Shown here: in pieces, positions 9,003 through 17,876 of the stretch
Position numbering within the stretch: position 1 is the first letter of the stretch
How the letters are laid out: every line of letters starts with the position of its first letter
Program-made: the position numbers and the translations under genes
The notes under the pieces: model-generated
The model's input: only the letters and a program-made list of their open reading frames with translations
Told to the model about the DNA's origin: nothing
Databases searched by the model: none
From: Aquitalea palustris
GTDB lineage: Bacteria; Pseudomonadota; Gammaproteobacteria; Burkholderiales; Chromobacteriaceae
NCBI RefSeq assembly: GCF_003693445.1
Contig: NZ_RFAR01000028.1
Location: 1 to 64,000 of the forward strand
Length of the DNA: 64,000 bases
Direction: 5' to 3'

Positions 9003-9183
9003 TGAGCCCCAGTTTTCTGACGTTGTATTTTAAAGCGGATGGTAGCGTATGCCGGGGGCGGCCGGCCAGTCCGATTTGGCATCATGGTTATTGCCCCTGC
9101 TGTTTATACAGCTCGGGCGGCAGGGGCGACGGCCTGTGGCTGCCTGCGGTACAATCGGCGGATTCTTATGGATGGATGGCAGC

Positions 9184-9978
9184 ATGCAACAGTACCTCGA
9201 CCTGATGCGCCATGTGCTGGAACATGGCCATGACAAGTCCGACCGCACCGGCACCGGCACCCGCTCGGTATTCGGCTACCAGATGCGTTTCGACCTGCAG
9301 CAGGGTTTCCCGCTGATTACGACCAAGAAATGCCATCTGCGCTCCATCATTCACGAACTGCTGTGGTTTCTCACTGGCGACACCAATATCCGCTATCTGA
9401 AGGAAAACGGGGTATCAATCTGGGATGAGTGGGCCGATGAAAATGGCGACCTGGGCCCGGTGTACGGCTACCAGTGGCGCAGCTGGCCGGCACCGGATGG
9501 TCGCCATATCGACCAGATCAGCAATGTGGTGGAGATGATCAAGCGCAATCCCGATTCGCGCCGTTTGATCGTTTCTGCCTGGAACCCGGCGCTGGTGGAT
9601 GAAATGGCGCTGCCGCCGTGCCACAGCCTGTTCCAGTTCTATGTGGCGGATGGCAAGCTGTCCTGCCAGCTGTATCAGCGTTCGGCCGACATCTTCCTGG
9701 GGGTGCCTTTCAATATCGCATCTTATGCCTTGCTCACCATGATGGTGGCGCAAGTGTGTGGCCTCAAGCCCGGCGATTTCGTGCACACGCTGGGTGATGC
9801 CCACCTGTACATCAATCATCTGGAACAGACCCGCCTGCAGCTGAGCCGTGAACCGCGTCCGCTGCCGCAGATGAAGATCAACCCGGCGGTGACCGATCTG
9901 TTTGCCTTCACTTTTGACGACTTCACGCTGGAAGGCTACGACCCCCATCCACATATCAAGGGAGCGGTGGCGGTATGA
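9184..9978 (+). CDS. thyA: thymidylate synthase
   Basis: 264 residues, the same length as E. coli ThyA. It methylates dUMP to dTMP with 5,10-methylene-THF, releasing dihydrofolate. The catalytic motif [12 protein letters not shown] carries the nucleophile cysteine, and the dUMP/folate sites [19 protein letters not shown] and DAHLYINH are intact. The frame is open for 45 codons upstream, but ATG 9184 gives the family N-terminus [15 protein letters not shown] box at 9150-9155 is a candidate -10. The stop overlaps folA by ATGA, coupling it to the enzyme that recycles its product. Confidence 0.97.
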   Translation: MQQYLDLMRHVLEHGHDKSDRTGTGTRSVFGYQMRFDLQQGFPLITTKKCHLRSIIHELLWFLTGDTNIRYLKENGVSIWDEWADENGDLGPVYGYQWRSWPAPDGRHIDQISNVVEMIKRNPDSRRLIVSAWNPALVDEMALPPCHSLFQFYVADGKLSCQLYQRSADIFLGVPFNIASYALLTMMVAQVCGLKPGDFVHTLGDAHLYINHLEQTRLQLSREPRPLPQMKINPAVTDLFAFTFDDFTLEGYDPHPHIKGAVAV

Positions 9979-10472
9979 GCAAGCCTGTACTGACGCTGGT
10001 GGCCGCCATGGCCAGCAATCGGGTGATCGGCATCAACAACACCCTGCCCTGGCATTTGCCTGAAGACCTGAAGCATTTCAAGGCGGTCACGCTGGGCAAG
10101 CCGGTGCTGATGGGGCGCAAAACCTATGATTCGATTGGCCGCCCGCTGCCGGGCCGGCGCAATATCGTGATTACCCGTCAAGCCGACTGGCAGGCTGCCG
10201 GTGTGGAAGTGGCGCACTCACTGGAGCAGGCGCTGGAGATGGCGGCCGACGTGGCCGAGGTCTGCCTGATCGGTGGGGCCGAGCTGTACCGGCAAGCCAT
10301 TGCTGCAGCCGATTGCCTGCGGCTGACGGAGATTGCCCAGCCCTTCGATGGTGATGCGCATTTCCCAGCGTTTGATCGGCAGGTCTGGCAGGAGGAGTCG
10401 CGCAGCGAGCATTGCAGCGAACAGGGGCTGGCTTACGCTTTCGTCGATTACCGGCGACGCCATGCCAGCTAG
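9975..10472 (+). CDS. folA: dihydrofolate reductase
   Basis: 165-residue DHFR that reduces dihydrofolate to tetrahydrofolate with NADPH, the target of trimethoprim. Motifs: [20 protein letters not shown] (Met20 loop and substrate pocket), [21 protein letters not shown] (NADPH phosphate binding) and [13 protein letters not shown]. Overlaps thyA by 4 nt and ends just before a bidirectional terminator. Confidence 0.97.
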   Translation: MSKPVLTLVAAMASNRVIGINNTLPWHLPEDLKHFKAVTLGKPVLMGRKTYDSIGRPLPGRRNIVITRQADWQAAGVEVAHSLEQALEMAADVAEVCLIGGAELYRQAIAAADCLRLTEIAQPFDGDAHFPAFDRQVWQEESRSEHCSEQGLAYAFVDYRRRHAS

Positions 10473-10490
10473 GCAGAAGCTGATCCGACC

Positions 10491-10528
10491 ATGAAAAAAG
10501 CTGCGAATGATTTCGCGGCTTTTTTCAT
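10491..10528. terminator. bidirectional terminator between folA and gntR
   Basis: An inverted repeat with arms 10491-10507 and 10511-10528 (ATGAAAAAAGCTGCGAA / TTTCGCGGCTTTTTTCAT, with one G-T mismatch) has an A tract on the left and a T tract on the right. It can end folA on the plus strand and the GntR gene on the minus strand. Confidence 0.85.
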
Positions 10529-10540
10529 ATGGCTAGCTAC

Positions 10541-11212
10541 TCAGTGCTGGCTGCCCGCCAGAGCCTCGGCAGATTTCTGTGCCAGCTTGCTATAGTCCTG
10601 GCCAAACTCGGCCACCATGATGCGCAAGCGCGTGGTATCGCGGGCGATGATGGTTTTCAGCAGGTCTTCCAGAAATTCCTGGGTACGATCCATTTGCGAT
10701 CTACCGGCACGCAGGATGGCGTAGAGGCAACGCTGGGTCAGCGGCAGCAGGTCTTGCAAGGCCGCGCTCATGTAGCGGTTGCTGGAGAAATCGTACAAGG
10801 CCCGCAGGAATTCCACGCCGCTATCAAAATAGCCGGGCATGTCATCCTGGCGATGGCATTCGGCCAGCTGCGTCATCAGCTCGAAAAAGCGTGCCAGATC
10901 GTCGTTTTTCCAGTTGCTGGCCAGATTGCTGACCACCCGGTCCAGCAGCATGAACCACAGCTCGAAGAAGTCGCCTACATCCTGGCCGGAGATGCTGGAT
11001 ACCACGGCACCACGGCGCGGAAAGATTTCCACCAGATGACGCCGCTGCAGAATCAGCAAGGCTTCCCGTACCGACCCCCGGCTGACCTCAAGTTCGGCGG
11101 CAATGCGCAGTTCCTGTATCCGCTCGCCCGGTGCCATTTCTCCCTGGATGATCTTTTTGCCAAGGTATTGGGCTATCTGTTCCGTCAGCGAGTCGTTGGC
11201 CTTGAACGTCAT
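10541..11212 (-). CDS. GntR-family transcriptional regulator, FCD (FadR-like) subfamily
   Basis: 223-residue regulator: N-terminal winged helix (about 5-70, with ERIQELRIAAELEVSRGSVREAL) and a helical FCD ligand-binding domain (about 80-215). FCD regulators bind organic or fatty acids; the ligand cannot be read from sequence. ATG 11212 is preferred over ATG 11224 because GGAG lies 6 nt before it. The gene stands alone, with convergent folA downstream and an AT-rich region upstream that probably holds its own promoter and operator. Confidence 0.85.
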   Translation of the reverse strand: MTFKANDSLTEQIAQYLGKKIIQGEMAPGERIQELRIAAELEVSRGSVREALLILQRRHLVEIFPRRGAVVSSISGQDVGDFFELWFMLLDRVVSNLASNWKNDDLARFFELMTQLAECHRQDDMPGYFDSGVEFLRALYDFSSNRYMSAALQDLLPLTQRCLYAILRAGRSQMDRTQEFLEDLLKTIIARDTTRLRIMVAEFGQDYSKLAQKSAEALAGSQH

Positions 11213-11373
11213 CGGCGTCTCCATTATCGAATATTATTATTTTCATATATATTGGCCTGCACGGCAATTGGAATGTGGAATTGTCTGGCAATTGGGCTGT
11301 CGGGCAAGGGGATGAGCTTAGGCAAAGCCTGTTGCATTTTGACGATATTTCTAGGCTTTGTTAGGGAAATCCC

Positions 11374-11402
11374 TTGTCTGTATTCGGAATAGGCTTTAGG
11401 AT
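11374..11402 (+). promoter_or_regulatory. candidate sigma-70 promoter of the 11.4-kb small RNA
   Basis: TTGTCT (11374-11379) and TAGGAT (11397-11402) are separated by exactly 17 bp. Four of six positions match the consensus in each box. The predicted start is near 11409. No protein-coding gene lies downstream on this strand before the terminator at 11543-11571. Confidence 0.45.
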
Positions 11403-11408
11403 TAAAAC

Positions 11409-11571
11409 GCTTGTTTGAAATGGCTGACACGAGGAATGGGGCTATACAAACTTGCCTGAGGCAAGCAGTGCACCTGAGGGTGCGGTGTGTTTTCTCACAA
11501 TCTAGCGGGTTGTTTACCGGTCCTGGACCGGGGGATGATTGGGGCCTTCGCTGCGGCGAAGGCCTTTTTTT
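11409..11571 (+). ncRNA. candidate structured small RNA between gntR and ubiG
   Basis: The 427-bp space between two minus-strand genes contains, on the plus strand, a run of separate perfect hairpins: stems at 11451-11456/11460-11465 (CTTGCC-TGA-GGCAAG), 11470-11474/11479-11483 (GCACC/GGTGC), 11517-11523/11525-11531 (CCGGTCC/GGACCGG), and a final GC-rich hairpin with seven T. The first two hairpins share the element CCTGAGG or CTGAGG. A promoter with 17-bp spacing sits upstream. No open frame of note runs through it and it does not lead into a gene. I do not recognise the family; it does not look like 6S RNA. The start point is inferred. Confidence 0.45.
11543..11571 (+). terminator. Rho-independent terminator of the candidate small RNA
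   Basis: A stem of about 9 bp (GGCCTTCGC / GCGAAGGCC, 11543-11551 and 11555-11563) with a 3-nt loop is followed directly by seven T. No coding gene on the plus strand precedes it within 1 kb, so it most likely ends a noncoding transcript. Confidence 0.8.
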
Positions 11572-11590
11572 ATCGGTATCGATGCTGCGG

Positions 11591-11631
11591 AAAAAAGAAA
11601 ACCCCTGGCCGGCTTGGAGCAGGGCAGGGGT
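11591..11631 (-). terminator. terminator of the mtaD-ubiG operon
   Basis: On the minus strand, stem ACCCCTG (11631-11625) pairs with CAGGGGT (11607-11601), with further CC/GG pairing inside, followed by TTTTCTTTTTT. It lies 21 bp after the ubiG stop codon. Confidence 0.7.
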
Positions 11632-11651
11632 CTGGCGCTGGTGTGCTGTGT

Positions 11652-12353
11652 TTACAGCGCTGCGCGGCGGGTGGCCATCAGGTAGTTGACCTGGGTGTCG
11701 TCGCCCAGCGCATAGATGCGGGTCAGCGGGTTGTAGCTCATGCCGCTGACGTTGCCGATTTCCAGCCCGGCATTGCGTGCCATTCGCGACAGTTCGGACG
11801 GCTTGAGGAAGCGGGCATATTCATGCGTACCGCGCGGCAGCATGTTAAGCACGTATTCGGCGCCCACCACCGCCAGCAGATAGGCCTTGGCATTGCGGTT
11901 GAGGGTGGAGAAGAATACCCAGCCACCGGGCTTGACCAGGCGCGCGCAGCTGCGTACCACGCTTTCCGGGTCCGGCACATGCTCCAGCATTTCCATGCAG
12001 GTCACCACATCAAAGCTGCCTGGTGCTTCGTCGGCCAGTTCTTCCACCGCGATGCAGCGGTATTCCACGGCCATGCCCGATTCCAGGCTGTGCAACTGAG
12101 CCACTTTTAATGATTTCTTGGCCAGATCAATGCCGGTGACCTGCGCGCCACGCAGGGCCATGCTCTCGGCCAGAATCCCGCCACCACAGCCCACATCCAG
12201 TACTTTCAGGTCCTTGATGCCGGCAAAGTCGTCGATATAGTCCAGCCGCAACGGGTTGATTTCGTGCAGCGGCTTGAATTCGCTGTCCTTGTCCCACCAC
12301 TTGTGGGCCAGCTGGCTGAATTTGTCGATTTCCAGTTCGTCTACATTACTCAT
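11652..12353 (-). CDS. ubiG: ubiquinone biosynthesis O-methyltransferase UbiG
   Basis: 233-residue SAM-dependent methyltransferase that carries out both O-methylations in ubiquinone synthesis. The N-terminus ([19 protein letters not shown]) and motif I ([16 protein letters not shown]) are diagnostic for UbiG, followed by [13 protein letters not shown] and [14 protein letters not shown]. Length is close to the E. coli enzyme (240). It starts 3 bp after mtaD and is surely cotranscribed with it. Ubiquinone is the acceptor for the succinate dehydrogenase encoded later in this window. Confidence 0.96.
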   Translation of the reverse strand: MSNVDELEIDKFSQLAHKWWDKDSEFKPLHEINPLRLDYIDDFAGIKDLKVLDVGCGGGILAESMALRGAQVTGIDLAKKSLKVAQLHSLESGMAVEYRCIAVEELADEAPGSFDVVTCMEMLEHVPDPESVVRSCARLVKPGGWVFFSTLNRNAKAYLLAVVGAEYVLNMLPRGTHEYARFLKPSELSRMARNAGLEIGNVSGMSYNPLTRIYALGDDTQVNYLMATRRAAL

Positions 12354-12356
12354 TGC

Positions 12357-13676
12357 TTACCTCGCCAGAATGCGGTTGCGCCAGTCTTCACCGCGCGCTT
12401 TCAGTGCAACTTCGTCCATGGTCTGCAGCTGGCGTGCGTTCAGCAGGCAGCGACCCTTGACCCAGACATGGCTCACCTGTTCGCGGCCAGCGGCGTACAC
12501 CACATGCGATACCGGATCGAAAGCCGGGGCGGTTTCCAGCGCTGACAGGTCGATGGCGATCAGGTCGGCCTGTTTGCCCACCTTGACCGAACCCACCTTG
12601 TCGGCAATGCCCAGGGCGCGGGCGCCGTTCAGCGTGGCCATGCGGATGGCGGTGGCTGCCGGCACGGCGGTCGGGTCCAGCGTGCCCACCTTGGCCAGCA
12701 GGGCGGCCAGACGGGTTTCTGCCATCATGTCCAGCTTGTTGTTGGACGCAGCACCATCGGTACCGATGCCGACAGCCACGCCGGCAGCCAGCAGTTGCTG
12801 TACAGGGGCGATGCCGGAAGCCAGCTTCATATTGGATGCCGGGTTGTGCGCGACTGCCACGCCATGGCGGGCGACGATGTCGATCTCTTCAGCGTTCAGA
12901 TGCACCATGTGGGCGGCAATCAGCCGTGGCGACAGCAAGCCCAGCTGTTGCAGGCGCGCCAGCGGGCGTTGTTGCAGTTCCTTGACGCTGTTGTTCACCT
13001 CATCCGCAGTTTCGTGGATGTGGCAGTGAATGCGCATGTCTTCGCGCTCGGCCAGATCAACCACCTTGCGGAAGGTGGCATCCGACACGGTGTAGGGCGC
13101 GTGCGGCGCCAGGGTGAAGGTAATCAGCTCTTCGCCCAGGAATTCGCTACGCTCGGCCATGCCCTTGCTGATGTATTCATCGGCATTGCTGGCGTAATTG
13201 GTAGGGAACTCCAGGATGGAACAGCCGACAAAGGTGCGCATGCCGGATGCCAGACCGGCACGGCCCATGGCGGCATGGTAGAAATACATGTCATTGATGG
13301 TGGTGGTGCCACCGCGGATCATTTCCGCCATGGCCAGGCAGGAGCCATCGAACACGAAGTCGTCTTGTACGTGCTTGCCTTCGGCCGGCCAGATATGATT
13401 GTTCAGCCAGTCCATCAGCGCCTTGTCGTCGGCCAGGCCGCGCAGCAAGGTCATGGCAGAGTGGCCGTGCAGGTTGATCAGTCCGGGCATCAGTACATGA
13501 TTACCCAGTTCCAGTTTTTCATTGGCGCTGATGGCCGCGCACTGGTTGGCGGGAATGATGGCGGCGATCTGACCATCCTTGATGGCGATGGCATGGTTTT
13601 CCAATACCTCGCCGTCCTGCTCTACCGTAATGATCCAGCGAGCTGAAACAAGGGTGTCATACTGTGTCTGCGACAT
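12357..13676 (-). CDS. mtaD: 5-methylthioadenosine/S-adenosylhomocysteine deaminase (TRZ/ATZ family)
   Basis: 439-residue metal-dependent amidohydrolase of the MtaD group. Metal and active-site signatures are visible: NLHGHSAMTLLRGLADD (HxH), HCHIHETADEV, AAHMVHLN and GTDGAASNNKLDM. The family deaminates 5'-methylthioadenosine and SAH, but paralogues act on triazines or guanine, so the exact substrate is inferred. Being upstream of and 3 bp from ubiG supports a link to SAM methylation by-products: UbiG releases SAH, which this enzyme could remove. Confidence 0.85.
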   Translation of the reverse strand: MSQTQYDTLVSARWIITVEQDGEVLENHAIAIKDGQIAAIIPANQCAAISANEKLELGNHVLMPGLINLHGHSAMTLLRGLADDKALMDWLNNHIWPAEGKHVQDDFVFDGSCLAMAEMIRGGTTTINDMYFYHAAMGRAGLASGMRTFVGCSILEFPTNYASNADEYISKGMAERSEFLGEELITFTLAPHAPYTVSDATFRKVVDLAEREDMRIHCHIHETADEVNNSVKELQQRPLARLQQLGLLSPRLIAAHMVHLNAEEIDIVARHGVAVAHNPASNMKLASGIAPVQQLLAAGVAVGIGTDGAASNNKLDMMAETRLAALLAKVGTLDPTAVPAATAIRMATLNGARALGIADKVGSVKVGKQADLIAIDLSALETAPAFDPVSHVVYAAGREQVSHVWVKGRCLLNARQLQTMDEVALKARGEDWRNRILAR

Positions 13677-13838
13677 GGATTAATGTCCTGCGGGATGCGG
13701 AATGGGGTGGATTGTAGGCTGCTGCCATGGGCATGGCAAATTGGCCAAGCTCGACCAGATCCCGTTGCAGAAACTGTCGTGTAAAGAAAAAATCGCTTAT
13801 AACTGACAAAGGTCTGACTTATTATGCGATCAATCTGA

Positions 13839-13866
13839 TTGACAGTAGATGGGCTGCAATTATGCA
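13839..13866 (+). promoter_or_regulatory. candidate promoter of the GGDEF-EAL gene
   Basis: A perfect -35 TTGACA (13839-13844) is followed by a 16-bp spacer and TATGCA (13861-13866). The -10 lies in a dyad, GCTGCA-ATTA-TGCAGC (13853-13868), which could be an operator. The start of transcription would be about 50 nt before the gene. Confidence 0.5.
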
Positions 13867-13920
13867 GCTAAATATTGATAGCGGGTTTTCCGCGCCATGA
13901 ACGCTTTTTGATAATTGATA

Positions 13921-16731
13921 ATGATGGCATCCCAAGAAGAAAAGAACCCAGTTACTTCCAGCCTTTCCTTGCGCACGGTCTTCACGATCGCCGTGGTACT
14001 CGGCTTGCTGATTCCTGCCTCCATCATCAGTTATCTCAGTATCAATATCCAACGGGACAACCTCACTGCCCAGCTGGAAACCGACGAAAAGCGCTTGCTG
14101 GACATTGTGGCGCTGGGCATGCAGGAGCCATTGTGGAACCTCAGCCGTCAGGCTGGCAGCCCGCTGATTTCCTCGGTGATGGAAGATGCCCGCGTGGTGT
14201 CGATCCGGGTGACCGACACCCAGTCCAATCAGGTCTTCCTGTCGGCCTTGCGTAGCGAGCGGCGCGTGGGTGGTGTTTCCTTCGTACAAAAACCAGTGAT
14301 TTACCGTGGCGAGGAAATTGGCCAGGTCACGCTGGAGTTTGATACCGAGCATCTGGCCAATGCCCTGCACAATCAGGTGAAAAACATCCTGCTGATTCTG
14401 GTGGCGCAGCTGGTGTTGTCCATTTTGCTGATCATGAGCATTCTGCATTCGCGTTTCCTGCGACCCATGCACAGCCTCACCGAGCAGGCCACCCAGTTGG
14501 CCGAACTCAAGCTGGAGTCGCCGTTCTACTGGGCGCGGCGTGATGAAATCGGCAAGCTGGGCAAGCATCTGGAATGGACCCGCTCCGAACTGAAGCGGCT
14601 GATTGACGAGCTGCGTGCCAAGACCCTGGCGCTGGAGGCAGATATTTCCCGCCGCCGCGAGGTGGAAGATGCGCTGCGCCGCTCGGAAAACAAATACCGC
14701 GAACTGTTCTGGTCCAATCTGGATGGTATTGTCATCAGTTCGCTGGACGGCCAGGTGATGGATGCCAACCCGGCCTTTCTCAACCTGATGTGCTACAACC
14801 TCGACCAGCTCAAGCAGCAGAATTTCTGGTCGCTGGTGGGGCAGGAGAGTGAGGCGCTGGAACGTTTCAACCTGGACAACAAGGTGCTGCGCTTCGGTTA
14901 TTGCGACGAATTCGAGGCGGTGTACATGAACCGCTTCAGCAATCAGGTGCCGGTCAGCGTCAAGACCGTCGCCATGCGCGATGCCTTTGGCCGCATCAAT
15001 GCGGTATGGCGCATGGTGCGCGACATTTCGGAAAAACGTGCGGCAGAAGAACGGGTGCAACTGGCGGCCAAGGTGTTCGAGAACACTGTCGAAGGCATCA
15101 TGATCACCGACAGCGACAAGCGCATTCGCAGCGTCAACAAGGCATTCACTGAAATTACCGGCTATTCGCAGCAGGAAGTATTGGGGCAGAAAACCAGCAT
15201 CCTGTCGTCCGGCCGCCACGATGAAGCCTTCTACGGCAATATGTGGCTGGCCATTGATAGTCAGGGCTCCTGGCAGGGCGAAATCTGGAACCGCCGCAAG
15301 AATGGCGAAATCTACCCCGAATGGCTGGCCATTAACGCGGTACGTAACCCGCTGTCTGAAATCACCCATTACGTGGCCATCTTCAGCGATCTGACCGAGC
15401 GCAAGGCTGCCGACGAGCGCATCCAGTTCCTGGCGCACTTCGACGTGCTGACCAGTCTGCCCAACCGCGCCCACATGCACGACCGCGTCGAGCTGGCGAT
15501 TCACAATGCCTGCCGCGACAACGAACAGATGGCGCTGCTGTTGCTCGACCTGGACCGCTTCAAAACGGTGAACGAGTCGCTGGGGCACTCCGCCGGCGAC
15601 ATCCTGCTGCAGGTGGCGGCCGACCGCATCAAGTCCTCGCTGGCTGCCGGCGAAACCGTGGCGCGGCAAGGTGGCGACGAATTCATCATCCTGCTGCCGG
15701 CAATTTCCGATCCAAGCGAAGCGGCACTGGCTGCCGAGCGCATCCGTGAATCATTTGGTGCCTCGATTGAGCTACACAATCACACCATCACCATTACCCC
15801 GTCCATCGGCATCAGTGTGTACCCGGATGATGGTCGCGACTTTGAAACCCTGGTGCGCAATGCCGATGCCGCCATGTATCACGCCAAGTCGTCGGGTCGT
15901 AACAGCTACAAGTTCTACACGGCCGACCTCAATGCGCGGGCGCGTGAGATTCTGGCCATCGAAAGCCAGCTGCGCTTTGCCCTGGAACGCAATGAATTCA
16001 TCCTGCATTACCAGCCACAAGTGGCCATGGCCGACGGGCGCATTACCGGGGCCGAGGCGCTGATCCGCTGGAATCACCCCTCACTGGGCATTCTGGGGCC
16101 GGCGCGCTTTATCGAAGTGGCCGAGGAGCGCGGCTTCATTGTGCAGATTGGCAACTGGGTGATCCGCGAAGCCTGCCGCCAGCTGGCCTTGTGGCATGGC
16201 CAGGGGCTGCCCAAGATGTCGCTGGCCGTTAATCTGTCGGCCTTGCAGTTCCGCCAGCAAGACCTGGCCGAGGTGCTGGAAACCGCGCTGCGCAGCCACG
16301 GTCTGTCTGCCGACATGCTGGACGTGGAAGTGACGGAAAGCGTGATCATGGAAGACGTAACCAGCACCTTGCAGGCGATTGACAGCATCAAGGGCATGGG
16401 GCTGCAGCTATCCATTGATGACTTCGGCACCGGCTATTCCAGCCTGTCCTACCTCAAGCGCTTCAAGGCGGACAAACTGAAGATCGACCGTTCCTTCGTG
16501 CGTGACATCCCCAATGATCCAGACGACTCCGCCATTGCCCGGGCCATCATCAATATGGCGAAAAACCTCAATATGCAGGTGGTGGCCGAAGGCGTGGAAA
16601 CCATCGATCAGTGGCGCTTCCTCAAGCAGGAAGGCTGTGACCTGATCCAGGGCTATCTGCTGGCCAAACCGATGCCGCCCGAGGAGTTTGCCGGCTTGCT
16701 GGCCAAGGGAAACTTGCTGCCGCTTGAATGA
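13921..16731 (+). CDS. membrane PAS-PAS-GGDEF-EAL cyclic-di-GMP signalling protein
   Basis: About 936 residues. Order: membrane helix (about 20-42), periplasmic sensor segment (45-150), second helix (155-178), HAMP-like linker, two PAS domains (about 255-375 and 385-500), diguanylate cyclase domain with intact GGDEF (584-588), and phosphodiesterase domain with intact EAL (712-714), DDFGTGYSSLSYL and EGVET. The usual inhibitory RxxD site upstream of GGDEF is absent (AAGE there). Both catalytic signatures are complete, so it may make and degrade c-di-GMP; hydrolysis may dominate, but this cannot be decided here. Candidate starts are TTG 13915, ATG 13921 and ATG 13924; none has a strong ribosome site. 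A single gene ended by a terminator. Confidence 0.9.
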   Translation: MMASQEEKNPVTSSLSLRTVFTIAVVLGLLIPASIISYLSINIQRDNLTAQLETDEKRLLDIVALGMQEPLWNLSRQAGSPLISSVMEDARVVSIRVTDTQSNQVFLSALRSERRVGGVSFVQKPVIYRGEEIGQVTLEFDTEHLANALHNQVKNILLILVAQLVLSILLIMSILHSRFLRPMHSLTEQATQLAELKLESPFYWARRDEIGKLGKHLEWTRSELKRLIDELRAKTLALEADISRRREVEDALRRSENKYRELFWSNLDGIVISSLDGQVMDANPAFLNLMCYNLDQLKQQNFWSLVGQESEALERFNLDNKVLRFGYCDEFEAVYMNRFSNQVPVSVKTVAMRDAFGRINAVWRMVRDISEKRAAEERVQLAAKVFENTVEGIMITDSDKRIRSVNKAFTEITGYSQQEVLGQKTSILSSGRHDEAFYGNMWLAIDSQGSWQGEIWNRRKNGEIYPEWLAINAVRNPLSEITHYVAIFSDLTERKAADERIQFLAHFDVLTSLPNRAHMHDRVELAIHNACRDNEQMALLLLDLDRFKTVNESLGHSAGDILLQVAADRIKSSLAAGETVARQGGDEFIILLPAISDPSEAALAAERIRESFGASIELHNHTITITPSIGISVYPDDGRDFETLVRNADAAMYHAKSSGRNSYKFYTADLNARAREILAIESQLRFALERNEFILHYQPQVAMADGRITGAEALIRWNHPSLGILGPARFIEVAEERGFIVQIGNWVIREACRQLALWHGQGLPKMSLAVNLSALQFRQQDLAEVLETALRSHGLSADMLDVEVTESVIMEDVTSTLQAIDSIKGMGLQLSIDDFGTGYSSLSYLKRFKADKLKIDRSFVRDIPNDPDDSAIARAIINMAKNLNMQVVAEGVETIDQWRFLKQEGCDLIQGYLLAKPMPPEEFAGLLAKGNLLPLE

Positions 16732-16750
16732 GGCTGGCACGCAGGAGATC

Positions 16751-16785
16751 AAAAAAACCGCAAGGCTGACCTTGCGGTTTTTTTT
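16751..16785. terminator. bidirectional terminator
   Basis: AAAAAAACCGCAAGG (16751-16765), a short loop and CCTTGCGGTTTTTTTT (16770-16785) form a 9-bp stem with A and T tracts, serving the c-di-GMP gene on the plus strand and the outer-membrane barrel gene on the minus strand. Confidence 0.9.
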
Positions 16786-16790
16786 ACAGC

Positions 16791-17627
16791 TTAGAACGCG
16801 TAGCCGATGCCTACGCGATAGATGTTGTTCTTGGTCGAACTGTTGGGCTCGTAATAGCCATAGCTGCTCAGATCGCTGATGCCATACGAGTAGCTTTCGT
16901 GGCTGTAGCTGATCTTGCCATGGAAGCGCTGGCTGAAAGCATAATCGGCGCCGACACCGTAACGCTTGAAGGAGGAGTTGCCCAGCGTGGTTTCTGGCAG
17001 CGTGTAGCTATTAGTGCTGATTTTCGACTGGAAGGTACGGCCATAAAACAGATCCGCGTTCAGGACCAGCTTGTTGACCGGTGCCACCTGCAACAGCAAG
17101 CCCAGGCCACCATAGCTATGGCTGTAGGTTTCATCCTGGGTGGCAGACAGGCCACGTTCCCAGCGGTGGTGACCCAGTTCGACATAGGGGGTCAGCATGG
17201 TCTGCTTGGATGTGTTGAAGCCCTTGCCGTAGCGGGCGCTGTAGTTGTAGATGTGAGCCGTGCTGCTTGATTTGAGCGAACCGTAACCGGCATTGCTGTT
17301 GATGTAGGAACCCACGTAATCGGTGTTGCCGTTGCTGTAATTGAAGTCGAACTGCAGGTAGTCATTGCCCAGTGCCCAGTCAGACATGGATGTGGCGCTC
17401 AGGCCAAAACCGGGGATATTGCCGTTTTCGGTATCCAGCAGTCCCGGAGCAGAGCCATGGCTGCCGCCGGTTTCCGCATAGTCCATTTTGGTGTTTTGCA
17501 GATAGAGGCTGTACTGGTTATTGGCCGCGAGAATATCGGCATTGCCCGTTGAACTTTTGGCGGCAAATGCCGGGGTGATCAGACAGACGGCAGAACAGAC
17601 AGCAAGGGTAGTGTGCAGAATGCGCAT
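16791..17627 (-). CDS. outer-membrane beta-barrel protein, unknown function
   Basis: 278 residues with a clear signal peptide (MRILHTTLAVCSAVCLITPAFA, cleaved near 22) and a mature part rich in Tyr, Ser, Gly and Asn in alternating amphipathic stretches (YLQFDFNYSNGNTDYVGSY, MLTPYVELGHHRWERGL). It ends GIGYAF, a terminal Phe typical of BAM substrates. I estimate 10-12 strands; no known porin or adhesin signature is seen. A similar fold could be a transport channel or an outer-membrane protein without channel. The gene is alone, with an unusual repeat-rich upstream region (17678-17768). Confidence 0.75.
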   Translation of the reverse strand: MRILHTTLAVCSAVCLITPAFAAKSSTGNADILAANNQYSLYLQNTKMDYAETGGSHGSAPGLLDTENGNIPGFGLSATSMSDWALGNDYLQFDFNYSNGNTDYVGSYINSNAGYGSLKSSSTAHIYNYSARYGKGFNTSKQTMLTPYVELGHHRWERGLSATQDETYSHSYGGLGLLLQVAPVNKLVLNADLFYGRTFQSKISTNSYTLPETTLGNSSFKRYGVGADYAFSQRFHGKISYSHESYSYGISDLSSYGYYEPNSSTKNNIYRVGIGYAF

Positions 17628-17677
17628 ACGGATGATTCACTTTCGGAGTTGGCTTGATTTCTGGATCGGCATTGTAA

Positions 17678-17768
17678 AAACCAATGACATGCACAAGAAA
17701 GCAGTTTCTGGTCAGGCTTTATTGTGAATTGACATGCATAACATTGGTTTTTAAACCAATGGCATTTT
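17678..17768. repeat. AAACCAATG repeats upstream of the barrel gene, possible operator
   Basis: Three copies of one 9-bp element: AAACCAATG at 17678-17686, its inverse CATTGGTTT at 17742-17750, and AAACCAATG at 17753-17761. The last two form a perfect dyad with a 2-bp spacer. Copies 1 and 3 are direct repeats 75 bp apart and extend to AAACCAATGRCAT. GACATGCA occurs next to copies 1 and 2 (17686-17693 and 17731-17738). The elements lie 50-140 bp upstream of the barrel gene start, copy 1 next to a possible -10 (TACAAT on the minus strand). Confidence 0.6.
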
Positions 17769-17818
17769 ATGTTGATTGCCATGGTCTATTCAATTGTTAC
17801 GATCCAATTTGCACAAAT

Positions 17819-17851
17819 AAAAAATGGCCTTGTCGGATAACAAGGCCATTT
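17819..17851 (-). terminator. terminator of lysS
   Basis: On the minus strand AAATGGCCTTGTT pairs with ACAAGGCCATTT around a short loop and runs into TTTTATTTG. It begins about 26 bp after the lysS stop codon. Confidence 0.85.
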
Positions 17852-17876
17852 GCACTTTCTGCAGGGGTAAGACTGC

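Noticed and set aside
9074-9101. Sigma-54-like site (TGGCA ... TTGC) in the flhB-thyA gap
   Set aside because: GG and GC are 3 bp further apart than the -24/-12 spacing allows, and the strand is wrong for flhB.
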